From: Candidatus Omnitrophota bacterium
Lineage (GTDB): Bacteria; Omnitrophota; Gorgyraeia; Tantalellales; Tantalellaceae
Direction of reading: 5' to 3'
DNA length: 50,036 bases
Assembly: GCA_015231405.1 (NCBI GenBank)
Contig: JADGBR010000022.1
Location: 1-50,036 of the forward strand
Each line of letters begins with the position of its first letter. Positions within the stretch are counted from its first letter, which is position 1. The notes under the pieces are model-generated. The model worked only from the letters and a program-made list of their open reading frames with translations. It made no database searches and was not told where the DNA came from. Both the position numbers and the translations under genes were made by a program. Of this stretch, positions 30,801 to 38,986 are shown one piece after another.

Positions 30801-33450
30801 AAACGCTTACAACAGGCCATTTCCCGATATTTTCCAGCCCGGGATCCTGCCCGTTACGATATACGGCGGAAAAAACCTTCTCATCCGCCCCGTCATCGTT
30901 ATGGTCATACGACATGGTCATTTCCATCTGGCCGTCGACGGGCGTATCCCAAAGATAGGTATATACCGTATCCATCATATCGTTCGTGTCGTACCTGGCG
31001 TCTATCCTCCCGTCATCGTCTTCATCTTCCAACCGGCTCGATAGCGGCGGGAATTCCGGAACGATGTTATTGTCAGAACACCATTCCCCCCAGTCGCCGA
31101 GTTCGGGAAGTATTAGGCTAGACGGGTCCGCGACCGGGCCTATAAGCGTCCAGCCGTCCAAAAGCTCCGGAACGCTATGGGTATTTGGTATGAATGTGTA
31201 AGCCGTCCACTCTCCGCCCGCCGTTCTCTTAATGACAACATTGTCTTTCCCTTCATAAACGTTTTCGCCCCATAGGAACCAGTAAGTGCTGTTATCCCCG
31301 GGAATATCGTATAATTTAGTGAACTTTACCCCGTCCGTTCCGTTGGGTAGAGGAATAGCCTCACCTTTAACGCCGTTATCAAAAACTCCGCTGTAACCGG
31401 TGCTACGACCCGTCAACGGGTCCATGAAACTATACGCCAGCACATTGCCGTAAGACGAAGGGAAGGAAAAATCACTTGGGGTACCGTATTGGATCAGGAC
31501 ATCCCCTGAGTTAAGGCCGAAAGCGTAACAATACATCCCGGTCGAGAGGCCGTCTTTGATCTTTGTGTTCTTATAGTCTCTCCCGGATTCCCATGCGCCG
31601 TACCAGATACCGCTGTAATATATTCCCAGGGCGCTTCTCTCGACCGATACCCTTTGCCCTTCCGAATTAAAAGTGACAGCGTAGTCGTCCAGATCAGAAT
31701 CAGACCCGTCATACTGATCGCCATGTATGGTCACCGAGCCATCCGCGTTCACGATTAGGTATCCTCCGGCATCCTGATGCCCGGAATCGTATGTCTCACT
31801 CCAGAACGAAGTGAGATCGGGAGCTATCTTAACGACATACAAGTCCCTGAGCGTGTAATCACCCGCGGGATAAGTCGTACCCGTCACAAAAACATTATTC
31901 GAGGTATCCACTCCAATGGATGACACCGTCTCATAATTCCCCAGATCAAGCCGGTATGACACACCTGCCTCAACGCCCGAAGCGCTATACTTGTGAACGA
32001 CAAGGTCCGTGTTACCGACGTTCCAGGATTCAGCCGCGACATAAACATTATCCGCCCCGTCGACCGCCACTACCGTGTTAAAAGCGGAGGTCGTGTTCAC
32101 CGCGAATTCCTTTTTCCATAAAACGTCGCCGGAAGACGAGTATTTGACGACATGAGCCTTCAGCCCGTTTTCCTGGCTCATGACCAGGGTCGTTACTATT
32201 TTGTTCCCTTCGGAATCGACCGCGACCCTCGGGTTCTTTATGAACCCTTCGGTGTAAAAGGTCTCTTCCACTCGCCCGCCCGGGACCGGAACACCGCCCT
32301 CCCAGAGAGACTGACTCAATTTTTTTACTTGGAGAGTGTCGCCCTCGTATTCACATTCCCGAAAGGAAACGGTCCCGTCGTTGTTCTTGTTCTCATATTT
32401 CAGGAGCCTGCCCTGGCCGTGGTTGTGGTTGGGGTCTCCCTCCACGTAGTAGTCATAGTAATCCGCGTCCTCGAACGTATACCTTGTATAACTCGCGCCA
32501 TTATTCCATTCGCAATAATACGCTTTAAGGTTCCCTGTCTCGGGGTAATACTCATACCGGCTCTGCAGCCCGCCGTTCGACATATAATTCGCGACGGAAA
32601 TAAACGCTCCGTTCGAATTGTACTCCTCGACCAGCTGAGGCGTTTCCGTGTTCCCCCAGTAGCCTTTCACCAGCAAGTAACTCCCGTCCGCGCGCTGTTC
32701 CCTGGAAACGCGACCATATCCCCTCGAGTTGAAATTCTCGTCCCTGTACTCGTAGTAGACATACCCTTTCTGGTCGGCAGCGCTTAACAGCTCAGCTTTC
32801 TTACGGCCTGAGGCGAAATGCGTCACGCCGTCCCTGATAACCCTCGTTTCAAGTCCGTTATCTCTGGCCCTTACCATCCCAAAATTCTCGACGAACCACA
32901 TCTCGGTGACGAAAGTGCTTACGCTCTCGTCATTAAGATCGGTATTTGTCATTGTCCTCGTTATCTTCATAGCTCTAAAAGTCCTGCCGACAAGCGTAAT
33001 ATTCTCAAAACCGGTTATGGTCATGACGCATTCATTGCTCATGTTCATACCGGGGCTTACGCCCACGGCGGTCGAAGTATAGCTCGCTCCAATTGTCATC
33101 GTTCTCGGTATCGCTTTGAGAGGAGGGTTGAACATGTAATCGCCCCAGGTATCTTTCAACCCGTAAACCGTGAACCATGAAGCATCTATGGTATAATAAT
33201 TCTCATCGAGGCTCGGCGAATCCACGAAACGGACCGCTTCGTAGGTTCCGCTTGGCACCGTTATCGTCCGCTTGCCGTTCACCGTCTCGGTCTGGATACC
33301 GCTCTGTTCGTAATACGCGCGTGTATCGGTGTTAACTATCGGGAAATAATCGGCGATATCATATGTGGCATCCGCATAAGCTTCGATAGCATAAAACACC
33401 GACGACATGAACACACTAAAAATAAGTACTGATAACAATTTCCTGCCCAT
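27886..33450 (-). CDS. Large secreted protein with three LamG-like modules
   Basis: This 1854-residue protein has a signal peptide (about 1-28) and N-terminal beta-rich regions with tyrosine-rich strands (Y.YEY.DE.FNSRGYGR). A middle stretch resembles a beta-propeller (VAVDGADNVYVAAESW, GVDTSNNVFVTGTTY). From about 940 on come three tandem units of roughly 300 residues. Each has an EYEYxxPxDPxD lead-in, a KYYY linker and a LamG/concanavalin-like domain (GDNINCGSDPSLDL, GDKINIGNPEGLKL, GDAVNCGSAATLEL; then W..I..T.DG....YIDG). LamG folds bind carbohydrate or protein ligands, so it may be an adhesin or sheath protein. There is no membrane anchor or sortase motif; the C-terminus is charged and helical. 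The ATG follows GGGGGGAAAAA. Confidence 0.88.
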   Translation of the reverse strand: MGRKLLSVLIFSVFMSSVFYAIEAYADATYDIADYFPIVNTDTRAYYEQSGIQTETVNGKRTITVPSGTYEAVRFVDSPSLDENYYTIDASWFTVYGLKDTWGDYMFNPPLKAIPRTMTIGASYTSTAVGVSPGMNMSNECVMTITGFENITLVGRTFRAMKITRTMTNTDLNDESVSTFVTEMWFVENFGMVRARDNGLETRVIRDGVTHFASGRKKAELLSAADQKGYVYYEYRDENFNSRGYGRVSREQRADGSYLLVKGYWGNTETPQLVEEYNSNGAFISVANYMSNGGLQSRYEYYPETGNLKAYYCEWNNGASYTRYTFEDADYYDYYVEGDPNHNHGQGRLLKYENKNNDGTVSFRECEYEGDTLQVKKLSQSLWEGGVPVPGGRVEETFYTEGFIKNPRVAVDSEGNKIVTTLVMSQENGLKAHVVKYSSSGDVLWKKEFAVNTTSAFNTVVAVDGADNVYVAAESWNVGNTDLVVHKYSASGVEAGVSYRLDLGNYETVSSIGVDTSNNVFVTGTTYPAGDYTLRDLYVVKIAPDLTSFWSETYDSGHQDAGGYLIVNADGSVTIHGDQYDGSDSDLDDYAVTFNSEGQRVSVERSALGIYYSGIWYGAWESGRDYKNTKIKDGLSTGMYCYAFGLNSGDVLIQYGTPSDFSFPSSYGNVLAYSFMDPLTGRSTGYSGVFDNGVKGEAIPLPNGTDGVKFTKLYDIPGDNSTYWFLWGENVYEGKDNVVIKRTAGGEWTAYTFIPNTHSVPELLDGWTLIGPVADPSSLILPELGDWGEWCSDNNIVPEFPPLSSRLEDEDDDGRIDARYDTNDMMDTVYTYLWDTPVDGQMEMTMSYDHNDDGADEKVFSAVYRNGQDPGLENIGKWPVVSVSHYYTTGGIRTKEIFLPGTTDPDLGEIDPRTTGITKYYLKETGEGLDGRLLKVEVALDSWEMRFNGAGDNINCGSDPSLDLNKGTVSVWVKFDEAAMNSWQPVFIKKSASGKTFEIWRSPANKLYFTGYDGTTYVYGVQSEAGLDTAERWYNIVVTFDGSALNAYIDGSMVFTQAFTGLGLDFDADVVLGCRDGSAANSLEGAQRDVRVYNRALSASEIIEVKNGSNGVPGIVSEWKLDEGSGGIAIDSAGDNEGIISGPVWSNAGSSDKSWYCEYEYLTPGDPDDKRISAKQKKYTLGDKLFEAEYYYDNQDNRLMIREVYEESDPGEFYGGHFKYYYSDENSAGGAGRLSKAELIKPEGVLVFSESGDKINIGNPEGLKLGAFSVDMKVNFDVSALGTWQPILTKRGTDGKALDIFKNDKDQLYIMATGPGGYVYTKVTSTAFLDANKWYDIALTTDGSILKVYIDGVMVFEGSFDSIGLDFDADMFLGYRAAGNMSLSGKIKDVSVFNRVISNTEAVSLLNDIDVTDGLVSHWQMNDGSGGKVIDSVGGNDGVVDGPDWSTTGFAKDSWFYEYEYASPADPADRTVSKRTMKNSNTEIVIEIEEYYTDADNRLETREVVKETAFGEFKDRHVKYYYLNEDDGSGKGRVERVDVLTYDYSLSFSEKGDAVNCGSAATLELQTLTVSGWVNFSEAGMAAWQPIFVKRASDSSRMFELFKTNDDKLYFSGTDGSGNYVGFKTAALPFTKDTWYNIGITYDGTTISIYLNGSLVRSNDMSLDAMNFAGDLLLGARNYPSETLNGKMKDVSVYNTALDHADMVNLYNGVALKDGLVSEWKLGEGSGFTAGDSAGTNDAVIIGADWNDEGISGDSYYYEYEYADPSDPTDPTILSRVKKNYYTGAILGAGGSFGGQYPARGQAAAEPDPNRDSTMKSILDELESKKKAEETNTELFTVNTLDNTLSDLVDTLKK

Positions 33451-33484
33451 TTTTTCCCCCCGTTTTTCCTTGCGGCTACATTTA

Positions 33485-33497
33485 GATAAGTCTTATC
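33485..33497. promoter_or_regulatory. GATAAG-N-CTTATC palindrome upstream of the LamG gene
   Basis: A perfect 6-bp inverted repeat with a 1-nt centre lies 35 nt ahead of the LamG start, a plausible operator position. No regulator can be named. Confidence 0.35.
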
Positions 33498-33580
33498 AAA
33501 CTGATCCGTTAAAATTCTGTGTTAAAAAACAAATACTTTGTTATTTTAACATTTTGCCCGGAATATGTCAATCTCAATTT

Positions 33581-34930
33581 CTAATTTTTTAATTGTTGCC
33601 CCAAGACGTATTTGAGAACGCGGTTGGCTAAGATACCAGATAAGACATAAGCCAGAGAAATAGATATGAATATACCATTTATGCCGAAAAACCGCTCGCC
33701 TATATAAGCCATGGGGAGACAGAGGACCAGCATCTGGGTCGCCATAAGGCCTGTTCCGTAAAAAGGCTTGTTTATCACGGTAAGGGTCATCGCGGTGATT
33801 ATCAGGATGCCGAAAAGGCCGTACCCCACGGGCACTATCCTGAGATAGGCCGTCACGGTCGATATAAACACCGGATCGTCGTTAAAAATGCCGGCTATGG
33901 GCCTGGCGAGGAACCCGAGAACGAATATCATGCCAAACCCCCATATCATAGAGAATTTTTTGGATATCCCGATGCCGGAAAGAGCTCGTTCCTTTTTCCC
34001 GGCGCCCCAGTTTTGCCCGATAAAAGGGCCCAGGACCGTCGAGAGTGACACGACCACCGTGAGAGCGAAGAATTCCACACGCGACGATACTCCGTACCCA
34101 GCCACGGCTTCCGGCCCAAAACCGGATATCATCTTCACTATGATCCCTGACGCTACAGGCATTATTATACGGGTACAGGCTGCCGGAACTCCGAGATACA
34201 GGACAGGTTTTATCGAAGCGGCTACAACTCCGAACGGCCTTCCAAAGAACGGAAGAAGATCGTCCCTCTTAAGAAGGATGACAAGAGCCCAAATTACAGC
34301 GCTCACCCTCGCGATAACCGCGGCCAAAGCGGCCCCCCCTATCCCCATTTCGGGGAATGGCCCCATGCCGAAAATAAGCAAAGGGTCAAGCGCGAGGTTA
34401 ACGACTATCGCGACGAGCATTAATATCGTGGGCGTTTTGATATCACCGGTGGCCCTTATCGCGTTGTTCCCTATCATGGATACGGGCATGAGTATGACCC
34501 CGGAATACCATATGTACATATATTTTTTCACGAGCGGCATCACGTCGGGATGGGCGCCGAGCGCGCGAAAAAGAGGCTCTACCGTCAGGAAACCCGAGGC
34601 GGCAAAGACCACCCCTAAGACCGTCCCCATAATGAGGCTGTCGGTCGTCAGCTCCTGGACCTTGTGATGGTTCCCGGACCCTATGCTCCTGGATATGACG
34701 GATGAAACGCCTTCCCCGAGCCCGAGAGTAAAACTGCCTAAGACCATTACCACCGGGAACGTGAAAGAAATAGCCGCGAGTTCCAGTGTTCCCAGCTTGC
34801 CGATGAAAAAAGTATCGACAAGCGTGAAGATGACAAGACCAAGTACCCCGAAGAACATAGGCACGGTCATCCCGGCGAGTAAACGCCCGACGGGGCCTTC
34901 GGTCAGTTTGGCTTTTTTTGAGTGATTCAT
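33581..34930 (-). CDS. MATE family efflux transporter
   Basis: This 449-residue inner-membrane antiporter has 12 predicted helices in two MATE repeats. Typical segments are GPVGRLLAGMTVPMFFGVLGLVIFTLVDTFFIG at the N-terminus, GLGEGVSSVISRSIGSGN (family-conserved G-x-G region), NNAIRATGDIKTP and, in the second half, GPFIGQNWGAGKKERA. MATE proteins expel cationic drugs or metabolites using Na+ or H+. Upstream lies heptamer element 8, and a TATAAG box sits about 5 nt before the ATG, so this start may also be leaderless, with weaker support than for the exonuclease gene. Confidence 0.95.
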   Translation of the reverse strand: MNHSKKAKLTEGPVGRLLAGMTVPMFFGVLGLVIFTLVDTFFIGKLGTLELAAISFTFPVVMVLGSFTLGLGEGVSSVISRSIGSGNHHKVQELTTDSLIMGTVLGVVFAASGFLTVEPLFRALGAHPDVMPLVKKYMYIWYSGVILMPVSMIGNNAIRATGDIKTPTILMLVAIVVNLALDPLLIFGMGPFPEMGIGGAALAAVIARVSAVIWALVILLKRDDLLPFFGRPFGVVAASIKPVLYLGVPAACTRIIMPVASGIIVKMISGFGPEAVAGYGVSSRVEFFALTVVVSLSTVLGPFIGQNWGAGKKERALSGIGISKKFSMIWGFGMIFVLGFLARPIAGIFNDDPVFISTVTAYLRIVPVGYGLFGILIITAMTLTVINKPFYGTGLMATQMLVLCLPMAYIGERFFGINGIFISISLAYVLSGILANRVLKYVLGQQLKN

Positions 34931-34942
34931 GTCGTCTTATAC

Positions 34943-35050
34943 CGTGTTACGTGTCACGTGTTACGTGGAGGTTGAGTGTGGGAAGAAGATAATGCCATCC
35001 AACCCTACAAATACGTAACACGTAACACGTAACACGTTTTACGTAACACG
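34943..35050. repeat. Heptamer-armed inverted element 8 (upstream copy flanking smr)
   Basis: The left arm is GTGTTAC, GTGTCAC, GTGTTAC. The right arm is GTAACAC three times, then GTTTTAC, GTAACAC. The loop includes GGTTGAGTGTGGGAAGAAG and ATCCAACCCTAC-type blocks, which form an inner stem. The element at 35334-35421 shares both arms and loop. Confidence 0.9.
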
Positions 35051-35057
35051 AAGTCGT

Positions 35058-35315
35058 CTATTTCTTCTTAAAATGAACGAACAACCGCCCCCAGTTCTTC
35101 GAATCTTTCTCCAGCCGATGATACATGGCCTTAACGTGCTTCTCCTCGAGGAACCTGAGAACCCTCTTCTTCAGCTGGCCGCTGCCTTTCCCGGGGATTA
35201 TCTCGACCAGGTCTATCCCGTTCTCGGCCGCTTCGCTGATCACGCGGTTAAGCTCGGACTCTATGGCATTGCCTTTATTGAAGATGTCGTGCAGATCTAA
35301 CTTCAGTTTGCTCAT
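35058..35315 (-). CDS. Smr domain protein
   Basis: This 85-residue stand-alone Smr (small MutS-related) domain has LKLDLHDIFNKGNAIESELNRVISEA (LDLH motif with charged helix), VEIIPGKGSGQLKKRVLRFL (the G-K-G-S-G loop of Smr nucleases) and a final HYRLEKDSKNWGRLFVHF-like strand. The family cleaves or binds nucleic acids; many single-domain members act in RNA processing or ribosome rescue. The start MSKLKL was chosen because AAGGAGA precedes it at 5 nt. The longer ORF would begin inside heptamer element 9. The gene is boxed between two copies of the same repeat element. Confidence 0.85.
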   Translation of the reverse strand: MSKLKLDLHDIFNKGNAIESELNRVISEAAENGIDLVEIIPGKGSGQLKKRVLRFLEEKHVKAMYHRLEKDSKNWGRLFVHFKKK

Positions 35316-35333
35316 GTATGTCTCCTTACTTAT

Positions 35334-35421
35334 CGTGTTACGTGTCACGCGTTACGTAAAGGTTGAGTGTGGGAAGAAGATCAATACAATCCAACCCTAC
35401 AAACACGTAACACGTAACACG
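35334..35421. repeat. Heptamer-armed inverted element 9 (downstream copy flanking smr)
   Basis: The left arm is CGTGTTA, CGTGTCA, CGCGTTA; the right arm is CGTAACA, CGTAACA. The loop matches element 8 (GGTTGAGTGTGGGAAGAAG... ATCCAACCCTACAAA in separate blocks). It lies 8 nt from the ABC-F stop. The right arm has three fewer units than in element 8, as expected from loss or gain of units. Confidence 0.9.
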
Positions 35422-35428
35422 AACTCGT

Positions 35429-37312
35429 CTACTCACTTATCTCCTTCCCAGCCTCCTCCAACGACTTAAGCAACGCTTCCATCTCATCATACTTCCTGTC
35501 TATCTCGAGCTTCATCTCGTTAAGCTTTCTCGTAAGCCGCGCGACGGCCCTATGGTCCCTTTTCTCCGAATTTTTTATTATCTCGTTCGTTATCTCCGCC
35601 TGCTCCCGCTCGAGATAAGCTATCTCGACCTCGAGCCCCTTTATACCCGTTTCGAGCGGCCCTATCTTTTCGCGGCGTATGGCCAGCTGTTTGGCTCTTT
35701 CAACGCGCTCGTCCTTCTTGCTCATCGGGGGCTTATTGGCCGGCGGCTCGGCCGGTTTATTAGCCGCGGGCTGGACCGGTTTTGGCTTCTCGGGCTTTTT
35801 AACCAGGACCGGCGGCTTAGTAACGACATCTCCCCATCCGCCCTGCTCAAGGAACTCCGTATAATTTCCGAGGAATATCTTTATCTTCTCGCCCGTGAAG
35901 ATGATCAGTTTTGTCGCGACCTCATGCAGTAACCGCTCGTCATGGGTCACGACTATAGCCGCTCCGCTATAATCGAGCACCGCGTGAAAAAGCGCCGAAC
36001 ATGATTCCATGTCAAGGTGATGGGTCGGCTCGTCGAGGATGAGAAGGTTCGACGGGAACAAGAGGGTCTTCGCGAGAAGGACCCTGCTCCTTTCGCCTCC
36101 CGAAAGGACCGATATCCTTTTAAGAGCGTTCGATCCGGAGAACATCATCGCGCCGCATATACCCCTTATGGAAGTTTTATCCTTACGGGGATCGGACGAG
36201 CTAACCTCGTCCTCTATCGTGTTCGAAAGGGTAAGTTTAGCGGTATTCCCCTGTTCGTAATACGCCATCGCCACCTGCGGGTTGACGTTCACCGAACCCG
36301 CAGCCGGCTTGAGGACTCCCGCCAGCATTTTGGAAAGAGTTGTCTTCCCTTTACCGTTAGCCCCGACTATGCAAACCTTGTCGCCCCTTTCAAGAGTAAA
36401 AGACAGATCATTTATCAGATAAGGCTGAGTTCCGTCATACGAAAAACTTATGCCCCTCACGTCCATGACCACAGGCGGCCTGAAAGGGGTCTCGTTGAAA
36501 GAGAAAGAAAGGGTCCTTATGTCCTCGAGCTTCTCCATCCTCCCCATCCGCTCGAGCATCTTCACGCTGGACTGCACCGATTTGGCTCTCCTCGCCTTCG
36601 ACCTGAAGGTGGATATATATTCCTCGATCTGCTTTACCTTTTTCTCCTCGTTAAGGCGCCTCTTCTCGTGTATCTCCTCGTCCTTGCCGACAGTTGAATA
36701 ATAGTTGGAAGTGTTCCCGGCGATCTTCCTGACTTTCTGCCTGTGTATGCCGACGACATGCGTAACGACGCTATCCATGAAATCCCTGTCGTGGCTGATG
36801 ATCACATATTCGCCTTTCCATTCTTTGAGGAATTTCTCTATCCAGCGGATTGAGACGATATCCAGGAAGTTAGTCGGCTCGTCAAGGAGAAGCATATCCG
36901 GCTCGGATACCAGGACCCGCGCGAGTTCCACTCTCATCTGGTACCCCCCCGAGAAAACCCGCGGGGACTTAAGAAAATCCTCCTCGCTGAAGCCCAGGCC
37001 CATCAATATCTTCTCGGCCTTCCACTGGTTCGTGTCACGGTCGTCGACTAGCCCTTTACAGACTTCGTCGAGGACCGTGTTCTCGGTAAAATTCAAAATC
37101 TGGTTGAGGTGCCCTATCCTGTATCTTTTAGGGATGGAAATTGTCCCGGAATCGCATGTTTCCTCCCCCGTTATGAGCCGGAGGAGCGTACTCTTCCCGT
37201 GTCCGTTCCTCCCCACAAGCCCTACCCGCTCGCCCGGGAGTATGACGAAATCGGCGTTCTCGAAGAGAAGCTGGTCGCTGTAAGCTTTTGTAAGGCCTTT
37301 GATCTCTATCAT
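35429..37312 (-). CDS. ABC-F family ATPase
   Basis: This 627-residue soluble protein has two ABC domains in tandem and no membrane segments. Domain 1 has GRNGHGKST (Walker A), FSGGYQMRVELA (signature) and LLLDEPTNFLD (Walker B). Domain 2 has GANGKGKTT, LSGGERSRVLLA and LILDEPTHHLD. The linker between them is long, charged and coiled (about 190-260), matching the P-site tRNA interaction motif. A Pro-Lys-rich hinge (about 520-550) leads to a C-terminal coiled coil. ABC-F factors act on stalled ribosomes or protect them from antibiotics; the closest subtype appears Uup/YheS-like. A good promoter (TTGAAA-17-TATACT with TG extension) lies directly upstream. Confidence 0.95.
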   Translation of the reverse strand: MIEIKGLTKAYSDQLLFENADFVILPGERVGLVGRNGHGKSTLLRLITGEETCDSGTISIPKRYRIGHLNQILNFTENTVLDEVCKGLVDDRDTNQWKAEKILMGLGFSEEDFLKSPRVFSGGYQMRVELARVLVSEPDMLLLDEPTNFLDIVSIRWIEKFLKEWKGEYVIISHDRDFMDSVVTHVVGIHRQKVRKIAGNTSNYYSTVGKDEEIHEKRRLNEEKKVKQIEEYISTFRSKARRAKSVQSSVKMLERMGRMEKLEDIRTLSFSFNETPFRPPVVMDVRGISFSYDGTQPYLINDLSFTLERGDKVCIVGANGKGKTTLSKMLAGVLKPAAGSVNVNPQVAMAYYEQGNTAKLTLSNTIEDEVSSSDPRKDKTSIRGICGAMMFSGSNALKRISVLSGGERSRVLLAKTLLFPSNLLILDEPTHHLDMESCSALFHAVLDYSGAAIVVTHDERLLHEVATKLIIFTGEKIKIFLGNYTEFLEQGGWGDVVTKPPVLVKKPEKPKPVQPAANKPAEPPANKPPMSKKDERVERAKQLAIRREKIGPLETGIKGLEVEIAYLEREQAEITNEIIKNSEKRDHRAVARLTRKLNEMKLEIDRKYDEMEALLKSLEEAGKEISE

Positions 37313-37334
37313 TCATTCCTTTTGAATTTTTTTA

Positions 37335-37363
37335 AGTATATCAGCTATAATTAGATGTTTCAA
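37335..37363 (-). promoter_or_regulatory. Promoter of the ABC-F gene
   Basis: On the minus strand, -35 TTGAAA (37358-37363), a 17-nt spacer and -10 TATACT (37335-37340) are present, the latter with a TGn extension. Predicted transcription starts near 37328, leaving a leader of about 15 nt with AAAGGA. Confidence 0.75.
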
Positions 37364-37526
37364 CCCCGTTTTTTCAAGTCTTCCGCCCCGTGGAACATAA
37401 TAAAATACTAATGTTGTTTTAACCGTTCACTAACCGCGCTCGCGATAAAATCGCTTTGTTTAAGTTAGTTCGGTTTATCAACAAAAATGAAGGAAAAGAA
37501 ATGGAGAAGTTATTTGCTGTTCTGTT

Positions 37527-37620
37527 CGTCATTGCGGGGAGGCCAACAGGCCGACGAAGCAATCCATATGATCATATTTCACAGGGATTGCTTCGTCGCT
37601 ATCGCTCCTCGCAATGACGG
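37527..37620. repeat. GTCATTGCGAGG-type interspersed repeat, copy B
   Basis: Starts CGTCATTGCGGGGAGG and ends CTCCTCGCAATGACGG, with inner ACGAAGCAATCC and GGATTGCTTCGTCG. It lies between the ABC-F and aminotransferase genes. Confidence 0.8.
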
Positions 37621-37633
37621 CGTTAAGACTTTA

Positions 37634-38785
37634 TTACATGCGGCAAAGAAACCTCTCTATCCGCGACATAGCTTCCCTGATATTATCAAAGCTCGCCGCG
37701 TAACACATCCTGACATAGCCTTCGCCCGAAGCGCCGAAAGCCGTGCCAGGGACGACCGCTACCTTCTCCTCCTTGAGGAGCCGATGCGCGAAATCCATCG
37801 ACGAAAGGCCGGAAGACTTAATCGAGGGGAAAGCGTAAAAAGCCCCTTCCGGTTTGTGGCATGAAAGGCCCATCTCGTTGAGTCTCGAGATCAGATATTC
37901 CCTGCGCCTTCTATACTCTCGCGTCATTTCGGCCACCGCGCGGCCGCCGTTCCTCATGGCTTCCATAGCGGCCATCTGAGATATTATCGAGGCGCACAGC
38001 ATAGTGTACTGGTGGACCTTCGTCATAGCGGCTATTATTTCCTTAGGACCCGCGGCGTAGGCTATCCTCCATCCGGTCATGGCGTACGCCTTTGAGAAAC
38101 CGTTAAGGTATATTGTCCTTTCCCTCATTCCGGGGAGCGTCGGGAACGCCGTATGTTTTCCGTCATACGTAAGATCCTCGTAGACCTCATCGCTGATGAC
38201 CGTTATATCCTTTTTCTTCGCGATATCGGCGATAGCCAAAAGCTCTTTCCTTGTGTATGCAGCTCCTGTGGGGTTATTGGGATAATTAAGGACCATCGCG
38301 ATAGTTCCCTTATCGCAGGTCGCGAGAAGATCTTCCGGCCTCAGCTTGAAACCGTCTTCCGCCTTTGTCCGGAGGTATACCGCCTTCCCGCCCGAAAGGT
38401 CAACGATAGGGCCGTAAGCCACATAATACGGCTCCGGGACTATGACCTTATCCCCTCTTTCTACCATCGCCCTGATCGCGAGGTCATACCCTTCGCTCAC
38501 GCCGACCGTTATAAGTATCTCATCCTCGGGATCATAATCAAGCCCGTGTTTATTCTTAAGAAATTTGGATATGGCTTTACGGAGCTCCATAAGGCCCTTA
38601 TTGGAAGTATAGGAAGTATAGCCCTTCTCGACGGCGTATATCCCGCTTTCGCGGATATGCCACGGAGTGACGAAATCCGGCTCGCCGACCCCCAGGGAAA
38701 TAACGTCCTTCATCCCGATCACGAGATCGAAGAAAGCGCGGATCCCCGAAGGAGCCATGTTCAGTACTTTGCTTGAGATCTTCAT
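37634..38785 (-). CDS. Class I/II PLP-dependent aminotransferase (aspartate/alanine type)
   Basis: This 383-residue fold-type I aminotransferase shows SLGVGEPDFVTP near the N-terminus, NYPNNPTGA (Asn contact with the cofactor ring), ISDEVYEDLTYDG (Asp and Tyr), and the catalytic lysine in GFSKAYAMTGWRIAYA (around residue 232). EGYVRMCYAAS carries the Arg that binds the substrate carboxylate. It belongs to the PatA/AlaT/AspB class; the amino acid cannot be fixed from sequence. AAGGA lies 6 nt before the ATG. An Lrp/AsnC regulator gene lies about 200 nt upstream on the same strand, which suggests amino-acid-responsive control. Confidence 0.93.
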   Translation of the reverse strand: MKISSKVLNMAPSGIRAFFDLVIGMKDVISLGVGEPDFVTPWHIRESGIYAVEKGYTSYTSNKGLMELRKAISKFLKNKHGLDYDPEDEILITVGVSEGYDLAIRAMVERGDKVIVPEPYYVAYGPIVDLSGGKAVYLRTKAEDGFKLRPEDLLATCDKGTIAMVLNYPNNPTGAAYTRKELLAIADIAKKKDITVISDEVYEDLTYDGKHTAFPTLPGMRERTIYLNGFSKAYAMTGWRIAYAAGPKEIIAAMTKVHQYTMLCASIISQMAAMEAMRNGGRAVAEMTREYRRRREYLISRLNEMGLSCHKPEGAFYAFPSIKSSGLSSMDFAHRLLKEEKVAVVPGTAFGASGEGYVRMCYAASFDNIREAMSRIERFLCRM

Positions 38786-38840
38786 GCAGTATCCTTCAAG
38801 TAGAAATTCAAACCTGCTTAATTACGAACCCCACTAAGCT

Positions 38841-38970
38841 CGTCATTGAGAACCCCGCTTCGGCCGTCATTGCGAACCCCGCGGAAGCGGGGTGAAGCAA
38901 TCCCTATAGAGATTGCTTCGTCGCTATCGCTCCTCGCAATGACGGTGTCACTCGCTCCTCGCAATGACGG
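38841..38970. repeat. GTCATTGCGAGG-type interspersed repeat, copy C (compound)
   Basis: It starts CGTCATTGAGAACCCCGC, repeats as CGTCATTGCGAACCCCGC, passes GAAGCAATCCC and GATTGCTTCGTCG, and ends with CTCCTCGCAATGACGG present twice. It seems to be an element with extra end duplications, and occupies the gap between the AsnC and aminotransferase genes. Confidence 0.8.
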
Positions 38971-38986
38971 TCCTAATGGTCTGAAC

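Noticed and set aside
35058-35348. Longer start for the Smr protein
   Set aside because: The first 11 codons come from the heptamer element, and the shorter ATG has AAGGAGA at 5 nt.
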